Of a stretch of DNA of 12,984 nucleotides, positions 6,163-12,424 are shown in pieces. Position 1 is the stretch's first letter; each line of letters starts with the position of its first letter. A program made the position numbers and the translations under genes. Source of the DNA: Lachnospiraceae bacterium (GTDB lineage: Bacteria; Bacillota; Clostridia; Lachnospirales; Lachnospiraceae); assembly GCA_009774535.1 (NCBI GenBank), contig VSNY01000104.1, positions 1 to 12,984 of the forward strand. The letters are read 5' to 3'. The notes beneath the pieces are model-generated. The model was not told the origin of the DNA, made no database searches, and worked only from the letters and a program-made list of their open reading frames with translations.

Positions 6163-7546
6163 GTCTGACCATCCTTTCTTTACTCAATTCACGCCTTATT
6201 CTGGGATTGATTGCACCCCAAAACAATATCAGGCTGAATAAAGCACCCACCGCATCTGATATCGTCCCTGCATAAAAAACATATCGTATATCCAGAAACA
6301 ACGGCAGAATGCAAAGGCATATCATATATACAATTTTACGAAACAGCGACAACGGAAGCGCATATTTGACCTTTCCCATTGCAGTCAGACCATCTACCAA
6401 GGCATACTGTACTGCAATACCAAGCAATGCAAACGTATACATACGGATACTGCCCGCGGTCAACTGTATTGTGCCTGACTCCTTCAAGAAAAATCCTGCA
6501 AACACCTCCGGTAATACCTGCACTGCAATTCCCAATGTTCCGATGTATACTCCGCATAATAAAAACACATAAAGAAAAGCCTGCCGGATCTTTGTATAAT
6601 TTCCTGCCCCATAGTGAAAGCTGAATATCGTTCCACATCCTGTCGTGATCCCCTGTGCAGGACAGGCTACTATCGTCATAAAACTCTGGATAACCGTAGC
6701 ACAGGTAATCAATATATCCCCCTGCGAATCTCCGCCGTATTTCCGTAACGAAGTATTCAGAAAAATAATAATCAGGTTATCCAATATCGTAATCATGAAT
6801 GACATGCATCCTATGGACAAGATTCTAAGTACAATCTTCTTTTGCAGCCTGCTTGGGCACAGGCGTACCGGAATAATCCTGCTGCGCAGAAAACAGATTA
6901 CATAAACACAAGTGCAGCATTGTGCAATAACAGTTCCCCATGCTGCCCCCGCAATTCCCATACCACACCCAAAAATCATGATAGGGTCAAGAACCACATT
7001 TACCACAGCTCCAAGTGCCACTGAAATCATGCCCTGCCTTGCAAACCCCTGTGCCAGAATAAACTGGTTCAGCCCACATCCAAGAAGCGATGCAAAAGTC
7101 CCGCAGACATATATTGTAAAATAAGTTTCTGCGTAAGGGTACATATCTTTGCTGCTGCCCAGCAAGTAAAGTATTTTTTCCCGGTTCAGTAAAAGCAGGG
7201 GAGTTACTGCCGCCGATATAACTAAAATCATAAAAAAGGCATTTCCAATGATCTCCCGCGCCCTGCGCTCCTCTTTTTGCCCAAGGCTGATGCTCATATA
7301 AGAAGCCCCGCCAATCCCTACCATAAATGCAAAAGCCGTCAGGGCTGTCAATGCCGGCGCACAGACACCGATACTCGCAAGGCAGAGGCTTCCTGTTTCC
7401 GGTATTTTACCAATAAAAATGCGGTCTACAATGTTATATAAAATATTAAAAAGCTGACCGAACATTGCAGGAATCCCTAAACGGATGACCAAACGGCTTA
7501 CGGGCGTCTCCTCCAACAATTCCTGCGTGGTTTTAAATCCAGACAT
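6155..7546 (-). CDS. MATE family multidrug/metabolite transporter
   Basis: 463 residues from the ATG at 7546 (MSGFKTTQELLEETPVSRLV), with AGGTGG just upstream; the longer start at 7591 lies in an inverted repeat and has no ribosome binding site. MATE hallmarks are clear: the first helix LGIPAMFGQLFNILYNIVDR with the following IFIG, the GGASYMSISLGQKEERRARE loop, and repeated small-residue helices, about twelve in total. The C-terminal half has AQGITTGCGTIFSFHYGAGN, equivalent to the mid-protein MatE repeat. These are Na+- or H+-coupled exporters of cationic or amphipathic compounds. Its place between the NTF2-like and flavodoxin genes suggests it exports the substrate or product of the reductase, but import cannot be excluded. 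Confidence 0.92.
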   Translation of the reverse strand: MSGFKTTQELLEETPVSRLVIRLGIPAMFGQLFNILYNIVDRIFIGKIPETGSLCLASIGVCAPALTALTAFAFMVGIGGASYMSISLGQKEERRAREIIGNAFFMILVISAAVTPLLLLNREKILYLLGSSKDMYPYAETYFTIYVCGTFASLLGCGLNQFILAQGFARQGMISVALGAVVNVVLDPIMIFGCGMGIAGAAWGTVIAQCCTCVYVICFLRSRIIPVRLCPSRLQKKIVLRILSIGCMSFMITILDNLIIIFLNTSLRKYGGDSQGDILITCATVIQSFMTIVACPAQGITTGCGTIFSFHYGAGNYTKIRQAFLYVFLLCGVYIGTLGIAVQVLPEVFAGFFLKESGTIQLTAGSIRMYTFALLGIAVQYALVDGLTAMGKVKYALPLSLFRKIVYMICLCILPLFLDIRYVFYAGTISDAVGALFSLILFWGAINPRIRRELSKERMVRHG

Positions 7547-7563
7547 ATACAGCCACCTATAAA

Positions 7564-7604
7564 AGAACAGGCAAGGCTGCATTTCCGGCATACCCGCCTG
7601 TTCT
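7564..7604. repeat. Intercistronic inverted repeat before the MATE gene
   Basis: AGAACAGGC (7564-7572) and GCCTGTTCT (7596-7604) form a perfect 9-bp stem around 23 nt. On the minus strand the stem is followed by only TTTATA, so it could be a weak attenuator or an mRNA-stabilising hairpin that tunes MATE expression relative to the upstream genes. Confidence 0.45.
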
Positions 7605-7634
7605 CCACTTTCTCCACTGTTCTACTTGTGACGG

Positions 7635-8018
7635 TTATTTCTGAATGGTATCGGAATTCTGGTTATATGCCTTTGCAACGCATTTCCATTCGCCATCCAT
7701 CTTCAACAGAAGCAGCACATCCGTAAAGTCAATGCGGTTGCCCCAGCCTTCTTCCAGCACACGTACAACAGCCAGGGATTCCTCAACCATCAGGACGTCC
7801 ACACGAGCCTTGAAATTATCGCCGCCGGGTACGGTATCCACATTGTGGTAGAACTGATCAATAGAGCCATGCTCCAGCTTACCGTCCAGATAGCCGAACA
7901 AAACAGCTTCATCCGTGAACAGCTCCTTTGCATATGTGCTGTTTCCCTCGGCAACACTCTTGACAAACTTCATTGCAGCAGCCTCTACTGCCTGATATTC
8001 CTTTAATTCTGCTCTCAT
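7635..8018 (-). CDS. NTF2-like / lumazine-binding-like (SnoaL-type fold) protein
   Basis: 127 residues from the ATG at 8018 (AAGGAGG 8 nt upstream; ATGs at 8048 and 8060 lack one). The pattern is that of Lumazine_bd_2/NTF2-like proteins: an N-terminal helix VEAAAMKFVKSVAEGNS, YAKELFTDEAVLFGYLDGKL, the HGSIDQFYHNVD helix, then the curved sheet FKARVDVLMVEESLAVVRVL, DFTDVLLLLKMDGEWKCVAK and AYNQN. The fold is shared by ketosteroid isomerase, SnoaL cyclases and scytalone dehydratase; most members are binding proteins or acid-base enzymes without cofactor. Located directly behind the ene-reductase gene (67-nt gap, no terminator), it could isomerise or bind that enzyme's substrate. No specific catalytic residue assignment is safe. 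Confidence 0.82.
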   Translation of the reverse strand: MRAELKEYQAVEAAAMKFVKSVAEGNSTYAKELFTDEAVLFGYLDGKLEHGSIDQFYHNVDTVPGGDNFKARVDVLMVEESLAVVRVLEEGWGNRIDFTDVLLLLKMDGEWKCVAKAYNQNSDTIQK

Positions 8019-8085
8019 TGTAATAGCCTCCTTAAATTTTTTTGACATTATATAAAGCATTCTGCCTCATACCATAATGAATAGA

Positions 8086-10059
8086 TTAAATATTGTTCCC
8101 TACTTCATAGCCGTCCCATACAGCATGAAGGATCGTGCTGACCTTCTGACCATCGCCAATCTCATAAACGGTAGCACCGCATCCTTGGAGCTCCTGCGCC
8201 ATGGATGGAACTGGACGGAAACCGACTGCGATCACAACCGAATCTGCATCAAATGCCTTTTTCTGACCATCGCTCTCCAGAATAACCCTGCCATCTTCCA
8301 CAGCAGAAAGACGGTGGTTCTCCAATACAGCCACATGATGATGTTCAAACAGATCCGGGATCATCTGGCCATTTGGAATCGGGGATGGGATACCTGCCGA
8401 CAAAATCTTAGGCAGGGCTTCCACAACCGTAACCTCTTTGCCGTCCTGTGCATATTCTAATGCCATTTCACAGCCAACCAGACCGCCTCCGATTACCATG
8501 ACTTTTTGCCCGACTTTTTCCGGATGTGCAAATGCTTCCATACAGCCGATTACCTTTTTATCATCTATTCCCGGCACTTTCGGCGTGACAGGGACGGAAC
8601 CTGCTGCCACAATGATCACATCTGCATCCATATTGCGGAGCTGGTCAGCAGTAACAGCTTCCCCGGTATGGATCTCCACAGGCAGTACCTTTAATTCATT
8701 CTGATACCACGCATTTAATTCCCGTACCTCTTTTTTGAAGCTGTGGGAGCCGCCAGGAATCAGATTGCCGCCCAGAGACTCATTCTTTTCATACAAAGAA
8801 ACTTTATGTCCACGCATGGCTGCGGTTCTGGCAGCCTCCATACCGGCAACACCGCCGCCCACGACCACAACCTTTTTCGGCTGTACGCAGGGACGGAGTG
8901 CATACCTCACTTCCCGCATTGCTGCCGGGTTTACTGCACAGGTAGGCTGTTTTCCCTGCTGGAGCCTTGTGATACACCCCTGATTGCAGGCAATGCAGGG
9001 ACGGATCTTCTCCGTATGTCCGGTCAGCACCTTGTTTGGATACTCCGGATCTGCTAAAGCAGCACGCCCAAGGACAACTGCATCAATCTTACCATCCCGT
9101 ATCGCCTTTTCCGCAATATCTGCTTCATTCATGCGGCCGCCTGCCAGAATCGGGATATTAACGGCTTCTTTTGCCTTCGCTGCCAGTTCCACCAGATACC
9201 CTTTCGGCATATACATAGGCGGGCAGGCATAGTAGAAGGAATCGTAAATACCTGTATCTACATTCAGACAGTCATAGCCATAGGATTCCAGCAGCTTCGC
9301 TATCTCAATCCCTTCTTCCAGTGTACGGCCAATTTCCTCCTCACCAGTCAAACTTGCCTGCTCAAATCCTTTTACAAAGGTTTTCAGTCCAAGACGCATA
9401 CTGACTGGAAAATCACTGCCGCATTCCTGCTTAATACCTTCCAGAATTTCCTTTGCCGCCCGTAAACGGTTTTCCAGGCTGCCGCCATATTCATCAGTGC
9501 GGTGGTTCATCATGGACAGGGCAAACTGGTCAAGCAAATACCCCCAGTGGATGGAATGAACCTCTACGCCAGAGAAACCCGAATCCTTTGCAATTTTAGA
9601 TGCCTTTACAACGGACTCAATTTTAGATTTGATCTGGTCACGGGTCAGTTCCGGTGAAACTTCCCCCGGATGCCGGAAAACATGTACAGAAGACGGTGCC
9701 GGAAGATTGGGGTAATTCCGCCCAAGTCCCATAGTAATCTGAGCAAACACCTTCGTACCGTAAGCACCGGCCCGCTCATTTAGTTCTGTTGCTGTCATCT
9801 TAAATGCATCTGGATTCTGCAAGATTGTGGGCCCAACCCCGGTATACGGGTCAACGGTTCCATCGGCTGCGATTGCCCCGGTAAAAATCAGGCCAAAGCC
9901 ACCTTTCGCCCTCTCTACAAGATATTGTATCGTTTCGTCTTTCAGACCACCTCCCGGAAGATGGTGCTGTCCGCCGCCAATTGGCGCCATACAAAACCTA
10001 TTCTTAATGGTCAGTCTGCCAATCTGAAGCGGCTTTCCTAAATACTCATAGTTCTGCAT
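8086..10059 (-). CDS. FMN/4Fe-4S/FAD ene-reductase (2-enoate reductase/BaiCD/FadH class of Old Yellow Enzyme)
   Basis: 657 residues, full length for the class; ATG at 10059 with AAAGGAGG 7 nt upstream. Residues 1-350 form the FMN TIM barrel (LKDETIQYLVERAKGGFGLI; RTDEYGGSLENRLR at 187-200; AGGRM; VVLGRAALADPEYPNK). The active-site strand reads GVEVHSIHWGYLLDQF with H168, H171 and Y174 as candidate catalytic residues. Cysteines 355, 358, 362 and 374 (CX2CX3CX11C) bind the 4Fe-4S cluster. Two Rossmann motifs follow, VVVVGGGVAGMEAA (397-410, FAD) and VMVIGGGLVGCEMA (520-533, NAD(P)H), and EIGDG near 635. Such enzymes reduce activated C=C bonds in enoates, dienoyl-CoAs, bile-acid and steroid intermediates or bilins. 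First gene of the operon and divergent from the HxlR regulator. Substrate not determinable here. Confidence 0.93.
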   Translation of the reverse strand: MQNYEYLGKPLQIGRLTIKNRFCMAPIGGGQHHLPGGGLKDETIQYLVERAKGGFGLIFTGAIAADGTVDPYTGVGPTILQNPDAFKMTATELNERAGAYGTKVFAQITMGLGRNYPNLPAPSSVHVFRHPGEVSPELTRDQIKSKIESVVKASKIAKDSGFSGVEVHSIHWGYLLDQFALSMMNHRTDEYGGSLENRLRAAKEILEGIKQECGSDFPVSMRLGLKTFVKGFEQASLTGEEEIGRTLEEGIEIAKLLESYGYDCLNVDTGIYDSFYYACPPMYMPKGYLVELAAKAKEAVNIPILAGGRMNEADIAEKAIRDGKIDAVVLGRAALADPEYPNKVLTGHTEKIRPCIACNQGCITRLQQGKQPTCAVNPAAMREVRYALRPCVQPKKVVVVGGGVAGMEAARTAAMRGHKVSLYEKNESLGGNLIPGGSHSFKKEVRELNAWYQNELKVLPVEIHTGEAVTADQLRNMDADVIIVAAGSVPVTPKVPGIDDKKVIGCMEAFAHPEKVGQKVMVIGGGLVGCEMALEYAQDGKEVTVVEALPKILSAGIPSPIPNGQMIPDLFEHHHVAVLENHRLSAVEDGRVILESDGQKKAFDADSVVIAVGFRPVPSMAQELQGCGATVYEIGDGQKVSTILHAVWDGYEVGNNI

Positions 10060-10078
10060 GTCTGTGCCTCCTTTACCT

Positions 10079-10098
10079 GCAGGATTGACTTTTCCTGC
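10079..10098. promoter_or_regulatory. Small hairpin in the 5' leader of the ene-reductase mRNA
   Basis: GCAGGA (10079-10084) and TCCTGC (10093-10098) form a 6-bp stem with an 8-nt loop. It ends 4 nt before the AAAGGAGG ribosome binding site, so it could protect the 5' end or affect ribosome access. No known riboswitch fold is recognised. Confidence 0.35.
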
Positions 10099-10111
10099 TG
10101 TTGATATTATA

Positions 10112-10139
10112 ATTATAGCAAGAATAAAACAGAAAACAA
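10112..10139 (-). promoter_or_regulatory. Candidate promoter of the redox operon
   Basis: On the minus strand TATAAT (10117-10112) is preceded, after 16 nt, by TTGTTT (10139-10134). A second TATAAT overlaps downstream (10111-10106). The predicted start near 10105 leaves a leader of about 45 nt before the ene-reductase ATG. It lies in the divergent intergenic region shared with the HxlR gene. Confidence 0.55.
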
Positions 10140-10153
10140 GTACGCACCTTTAA

Positions 10154-10183
10154 GTGTGATACTAACACGAAAGTTATATACTT
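10154..10183. promoter_or_regulatory. Candidate HxlR operator in the divergent region
   Basis: Two small dyads lie in tandem just before the HxlR gene: GTGT-7-ACAC (10154-10168) and AAGT-5-ACTT (10171-10183), the second overlapping a TATACT (10177-10182) that could be the regulator gene's -10 box. A start site from that box would fall inside the ribosome binding site, so the true plus-strand promoter is uncertain. HxlR regulators commonly bind between themselves and a divergent target operon. Confidence 0.35.
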
Positions 10184-10203
10184 ACCTAAAGGAGAGTGTA
10201 AAA

Positions 10204-10536
10204 ATGGGCGAACGCTGCATATCACAAGAATGCCTGGAAACAACAGGTTTTAGCTACACATTATCCCTCATCAATGGGAAATACAAAATGACAATTCTTT
10301 ATACGCTTATGGAATTTGGTATTGTCCGGTTTAATGAAATGAAAAAATATATTGGGGAAATTTCTTATAAGACGCTTAGTTCTACCTTAAAGGAATTGGA
10401 AGCAGATCAGTTAGTACACAGAAAAGAATATCCCCAGATTCCCCCAAAGGTAGAATACAGCCTTACAGAGCGCGGAAAATCTTTAATACCAATTCTTGAT
10501 GGAATGTGCGAATGGGGAGACAAAAATAGACTATAA
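10204..10536 (+). CDS. HxlR-family winged-helix regulator (divergent to the redox operon)
   Basis: 110 residues from the ATG at 10204, with AAAGGAG 9 nt upstream; the ATG at 10156 lies in the operator region and has none. The HxlR signature is complete: LINGKYKMTILYTLMEFGIV, RFNEMKKYIGEISYKTLSST, LKELEADQLVHRKEYPQIPP, KVEYSLTERGKSLIPILDGM and the final CEWG. The usual GKW is GKY here. Cysteines 5 and 10 lie at the N-terminus; in the relatives YodB, CatR and HypR of Bacillus an N-terminal cysteine senses quinones or other electrophiles. It is the most likely regulator of the divergent operon, and repression relieved by the substrate or by electrophile stress is my inference. Confidence 0.92.
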   Translation: MGERCISQECLETTGFSYTLSLINGKYKMTILYTLMEFGIVRFNEMKKYIGEISYKTLSSTLKELEADQLVHRKEYPQIPPKVEYSLTERGKSLIPILDGMCEWGDKNRL

Positions 10537-10648
10537 CCGCACTTAAACTTATACCCAATCCTACATTAAAATGACTGGGATTCAAATTCAATAGTAGGAA
10601 GGATTTATTCACCTACACCACGTTTCTTCTGAACAGTCCTAAATTAGT

Positions 10649-10699
10649 AAGGCTTTCGTTTTCATCTGATATAGCGAAAGCCTTTATTGCCGCTTTTTT
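10649..10699 (+). terminator. Intrinsic terminator downstream of the HxlR gene
   Basis: AAGGCTTTCG (10649-10658) and its perfect complement at 10675-10684 form a 10-bp stem with a 16-nt loop, followed on the plus strand by TATTGCCGC and six T. The poly-T starts 9 nt after the stem, so efficiency is uncertain. It is 113 nt past the HxlR stop codon. Confidence 0.5.
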
Positions 10700-10833
10700 C
10701 TTTCAAGTATCCTATGCCTACTAATCAAAATAACGTACCTACATATCATTCTGCTTTTCTAAAAGTCTGATTCTATTTCTTTTTTTATTCACACTATAAG
10801 ATACAAATAAAACATTTTGATTTTGCCTTTAGG

Positions 10834-10887
10834 GGGTTCAAATTTTTAGAAACAGAGGGTTCAAATTTCTGTGGGGAGGGTTCATTT
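10834..10887. repeat. Three direct repeats GGGTTCA(A)ATTT
   Basis: GGGTTCAAATTT at 10834-10845 and 10857-10868, and GGGTTCATTT at 10878-10887, spaced 23 and 21 bp, in an otherwise gene-free stretch (10537-10920) of AT-rich DNA. About two helical turns apart, they resemble iterons or recombinase/regulator binding sites at the edge of the mobile element. Confidence 0.55.
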
Positions 10888-10921
10888 ACACCCTTACTTC
10901 CACACAACCATAAGATTATGC

Positions 10922-10971
10922 AAAAAAAAATAAAGAGCCTTCGGTCACATCCAATGTGCCGAAAGCCCTTT
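10922..10971 (-). terminator. Strong intrinsic terminator after the truncated recombinase
   Basis: On the minus strand a long imperfect stem (AAAGGGC-TTTCGG-CACAT pairing with ATGTG-CCGAA-GGCTCTTT) with a loop of about 3 nt is followed by ATTTTTTTTT. It lies 46 nt past the stop of the truncated recombinase frame. Confidence 0.8.
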
Positions 10972-11016
10972 ATTTCTGCGGTTTATCCGATATTCTGTTC
11001 TTTCCCTTTGTATCAA

Positions 11017-11178
11017 TTAAGCGAGTTTTATTTCTATGTAACGGTCATAAAGTTCCCATTCCGGGTGTTGGGCTAATAAATTGTCATAATACTGAACCTG
11101 GTTGCCTAATGCAGATATTTGTGCCTCATGCTCTGTCGATACTCTGGCATATATCGCAACTATCCTTTTCTTATACAT
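11017..11178 (-). pseudogene. Serine recombinase (resolvase/invertase family), truncated to 53 residues
   Basis: I found this frame by hand-translating the minus strand. It begins MYKKRIVAIYARVSTEHEAQ and continues ISALGNQVQYYDNLLAQHPE then WELYDRYI, the N-terminal catalytic domain of large serine recombinases of Tn-type elements, with catalytic Ser14 in YARVS. After RYI the expected D-E-G-I-T-G-T-S continuation is replaced by EIKLA and a stop, so more than 400 residues are missing, including the rest of the catalytic domain and all DNA-binding parts. A terminator follows 46 nt later. It is a remnant, probably left by a deletion during integration of the cargo, and cannot recombine DNA by itself. 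A GGAAAGG ribosome binding site precedes the ATG. Confidence 0.85.
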
Positions 11179-11220
11179 TCATTCGCCTTTCCTTATTTCC
11201 TCGTTTTGTTCACACTCATA

Positions 11221-11379
11221 TTAGCATGAATTATTTGATTCTGCAAGCCCTTTCTTCTCATATTTCGATAAAATTTTCTTATATACCTTTTCAGATATTT
11301 TTCCTTGGTTAAACAAATGCTTCATTAAAGCCAAAGCCATTGTAGTATTGATTTGCTCCTTTGTTATATTGCTGCTCAT
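11221..11379 (-). CDS. Small SHOCT-like protein of the mobile element
   Basis: 52 residues: MSSNITKEQINTTMALALMK, HLFNQGKISEKVYKKILSKY, then EKKGLAESNNSC. GGGAGG lies 5 nt before the ATG at 11379. The NQGKISEKVYKKILSKY part matches the short SHOCT-type C-terminal motif (Gly-x-Ile-x-x-x-x-Tyr followed by basic helix). From memory, such tiny proteins regularly precede the serine recombinase genes of Tn1549-like and related elements in Lachnospiraceae. It stops 42 nt before the truncated recombinase and is probably transcribed with it. Function unknown; helping recombinase assembly or regulation is a guess. Confidence 0.75.
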   Translation of the reverse strand: MSSNITKEQINTTMALALMKHLFNQGKISEKVYKKILSKYEKKGLAESNNSC

Positions 11380-11488
11380 ATTTCCTCCCTTCTGCTACAT
11401 AAATTTTATCTGCCCATGACGGACAAGAATCAAGTTCCCGGCTCTCATCAGCAGACAAAACTTCTCCAAACTCTTTCAAAAAATCCAT
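11309..11488 (-). CDS. Possible small ORF overlapping the SHOCT-like gene
   Basis: 59 residues from an ATG at 11488 (MDFLKEFGEVLSADESRELD then SCPSWADKIYVAEGRKYEQQ). Composition looks natural for a soluble protein in the first 38 residues, after which it overlaps the SHOCT-like gene in another frame by 71 nt. No good ribosome binding site precedes it and an in-frame TGA lies only five codons upstream, so it may be the tail end of a frameshifted gene. No family recognised. Confidence 0.35.
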   Translation of the reverse strand: MDFLKEFGEVLSADESRELDSCPSWADKIYVAEGRKYEQQYNKGANQYYNGFGFNEAFV

Positions 11489-11625
11489 ACGAGTGACAGC
11501 TCATTACACTGTCCACATCGGTATCGCACCGTCATTCCAAACTGACCGGAAAACCCGGAAGTATCATTATCAAAGATATGCCTCATTGCCTCATGCAACT
11601 GCTGCACTTTTCGCCAGACATTCAT
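11476..11625 (-). CDS. Possible small CxxC protein or gene remnant
   Basis: 49 residues from an ATG at 11625: MNVWRKVQQLHEAMRHIFDN, then a Gly/Ser/Phe segment and VRYRCGQCNELSLVWIF. The CGQC pair is like half of a zinc ribbon, which suggests the missing part of a larger zinc-binding protein. AAGG lies about 11 nt upstream. It overlaps the next ORF by 13 nt in a different frame. Not recognised; could be a real small protein or decay. Confidence 0.35.
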   Translation of the reverse strand: MNVWRKVQQLHEAMRHIFDNDTSGFSGQFGMTVRYRCGQCNELSLVWIF

Positions 11626-11642
11626 CGCTCACTGCCTTAACT

Positions 11643-11783
11643 TCAATACCAGATTTCAGTATTCCCTCGTATGCACTTCCGCACAAAAATGGAAGCAGGC
11701 AGTTCTTGGCGTGTCCGCATAGCGGCTCCGCACATCCCACACGTCCCGTATGTATTTACATATTCAATTATCAAGGTACACAT
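11643..11783 (-). CDS. Possible tiny CxxC ORF or gene remnant
   Basis: 46 residues from an ATG at 11783 (MCTLIIEYVNTYGTCGMCGA, then AMRTRQELPASIFVRKCIRG). It has a CGMC pair and a basic C-terminal half, but no ribosome binding site. The surrounding DNA has two other frames with short open stretches, so coding status is weak. Listed because it forms a series with the adjacent CxxC ORF. Confidence 0.25.
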   Translation of the reverse strand: MCTLIIEYVNTYGTCGMCGAAMRTRQELPASIFVRKCIRGNTEIWY

Positions 11784-11842
11784 GCCAACCTGCGTTGGCG
11801 GGCAGAAAACCCTCTGCCTGTTTTGGATAAAATCTCTTCTGG

Positions 11843-11928
11843 ACTTGCCAGCCCAAAAAGCACATAAGCACTCTCCGTCTGCTATGAACGGTTCTGTAAA
11901 GATTATGTGCTTTAGCGGAATGGCAAGT
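11843..11928. repeat. Large bipartite inverted repeat
   Basis: Outer arms ACTTGCCA (11843-11850) and TGGCAAGT (11921-11928) and inner arms AAAGCACATAA (11857-11867) and TTATGTGCTTT (11903-11913) are all perfect complements, with near-equal 6- and 7-nt internal spacers and a 35-nt apex that can form a small CCGT/ACGG hairpin. It starts exactly after the stop codon of the HTH gene (11929). No T run follows, so it does not look like an ordinary terminator; a structured RNA or a recombinase/protein binding site fits better. Confidence 0.7.
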
Positions 11929-12258
11929 TTACAGTTCCAGTTTATCGGGGCCGTATTTATGTATAATCTGCAACAGGATTTTCTTTTGTGACCCTTCCGC
12001 CTGTCCGTATATTTCCCGCAGAGTTTTTAGCTCGTCAGCGGAAAGGGTATTCACATATGGCTTGTAATCCTCTCCTAAAAAAATCCCTCCATCCCCACCC
12101 TGCTTTGTATAAATCGGGTATCCGGGAGATAAAGCCTGAATATCTTTTTGTATCGTGCGGGTAGTGACGCCAAACTCGTCCGCCAGTTCCCTTGCCGTTG
12201 TACGCCGCCGGATAATCAGAATGTTAATGATTTCCGTCCTGCGGTCTGCTGTATTCAT
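11929..12258 (-). CDS. Short HTH regulator, N-terminal half of a WYL/DeoR-type protein
   Basis: 109 residues from an ATG at 12258, GGAGGT 5 nt upstream. Residues 1-60 are an HTH_11/DeoR-type winged helix: RRTEIINILIIRRRTTAREL, ADEFGVTTRTIQKDIQALSP and the wing YPIYTKQGGDGGIFL. Full WYL regulators continue with a ligand-sensing domain of more than 150 residues; here only a short helical tail (LSADELKTLREIYGQAEGSQ then KKILLQIIHKYG) is present. Such short forms are common on mobile elements of gut Clostridia, from memory, so this may be a natural compact regulator and not a truncation. It is divergent from the plus-strand mobilisation leader and could control it. Confidence 0.85.
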   Translation of the reverse strand: MNTADRRTEIINILIIRRRTTARELADEFGVTTRTIQKDIQALSPGYPIYTKQGGDGGIFLGEDYKPYVNTLSADELKTLREIYGQAEGSQKKILLQIIHKYGPDKLEL

Positions 12259-12424
12259 GCTTCACCTCCCTTCTGCTAATTCTCCAATCACATTGTAAAA
12301 AACGAACCCGAACAATCCGTTCCTATTCAAAAAAATAATTTAAAAAGTTTTTCGGTTCTGTTCTGCTCTACTCTTTTGACAGCCTTTATACCTCCGTCTT
12401 TTGTTTTTCTTCTGCTATCTCCTG

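Noticed and set aside
8086..10059. Naming the reductase bilR, baiCD, fadH, fldZ or osrB
   Set aside because: Cofactor domains are shared by all these groups; substrate cannot be decided without alignment and phylogeny, so no gene symbol is given.
10834..10887. CRISPR-like array
   Set aside because: Only three short repeats of about 12 bp with 9-11-bp spacers; far too small for a CRISPR array.
11493..11991. Plus-strand frames of 124 and 106 codons opposite the HTH gene and tiny ORFs
   Set aside because: No ribosome binding sites, antisense to better supported features, and cross the bipartite inverted repeat.
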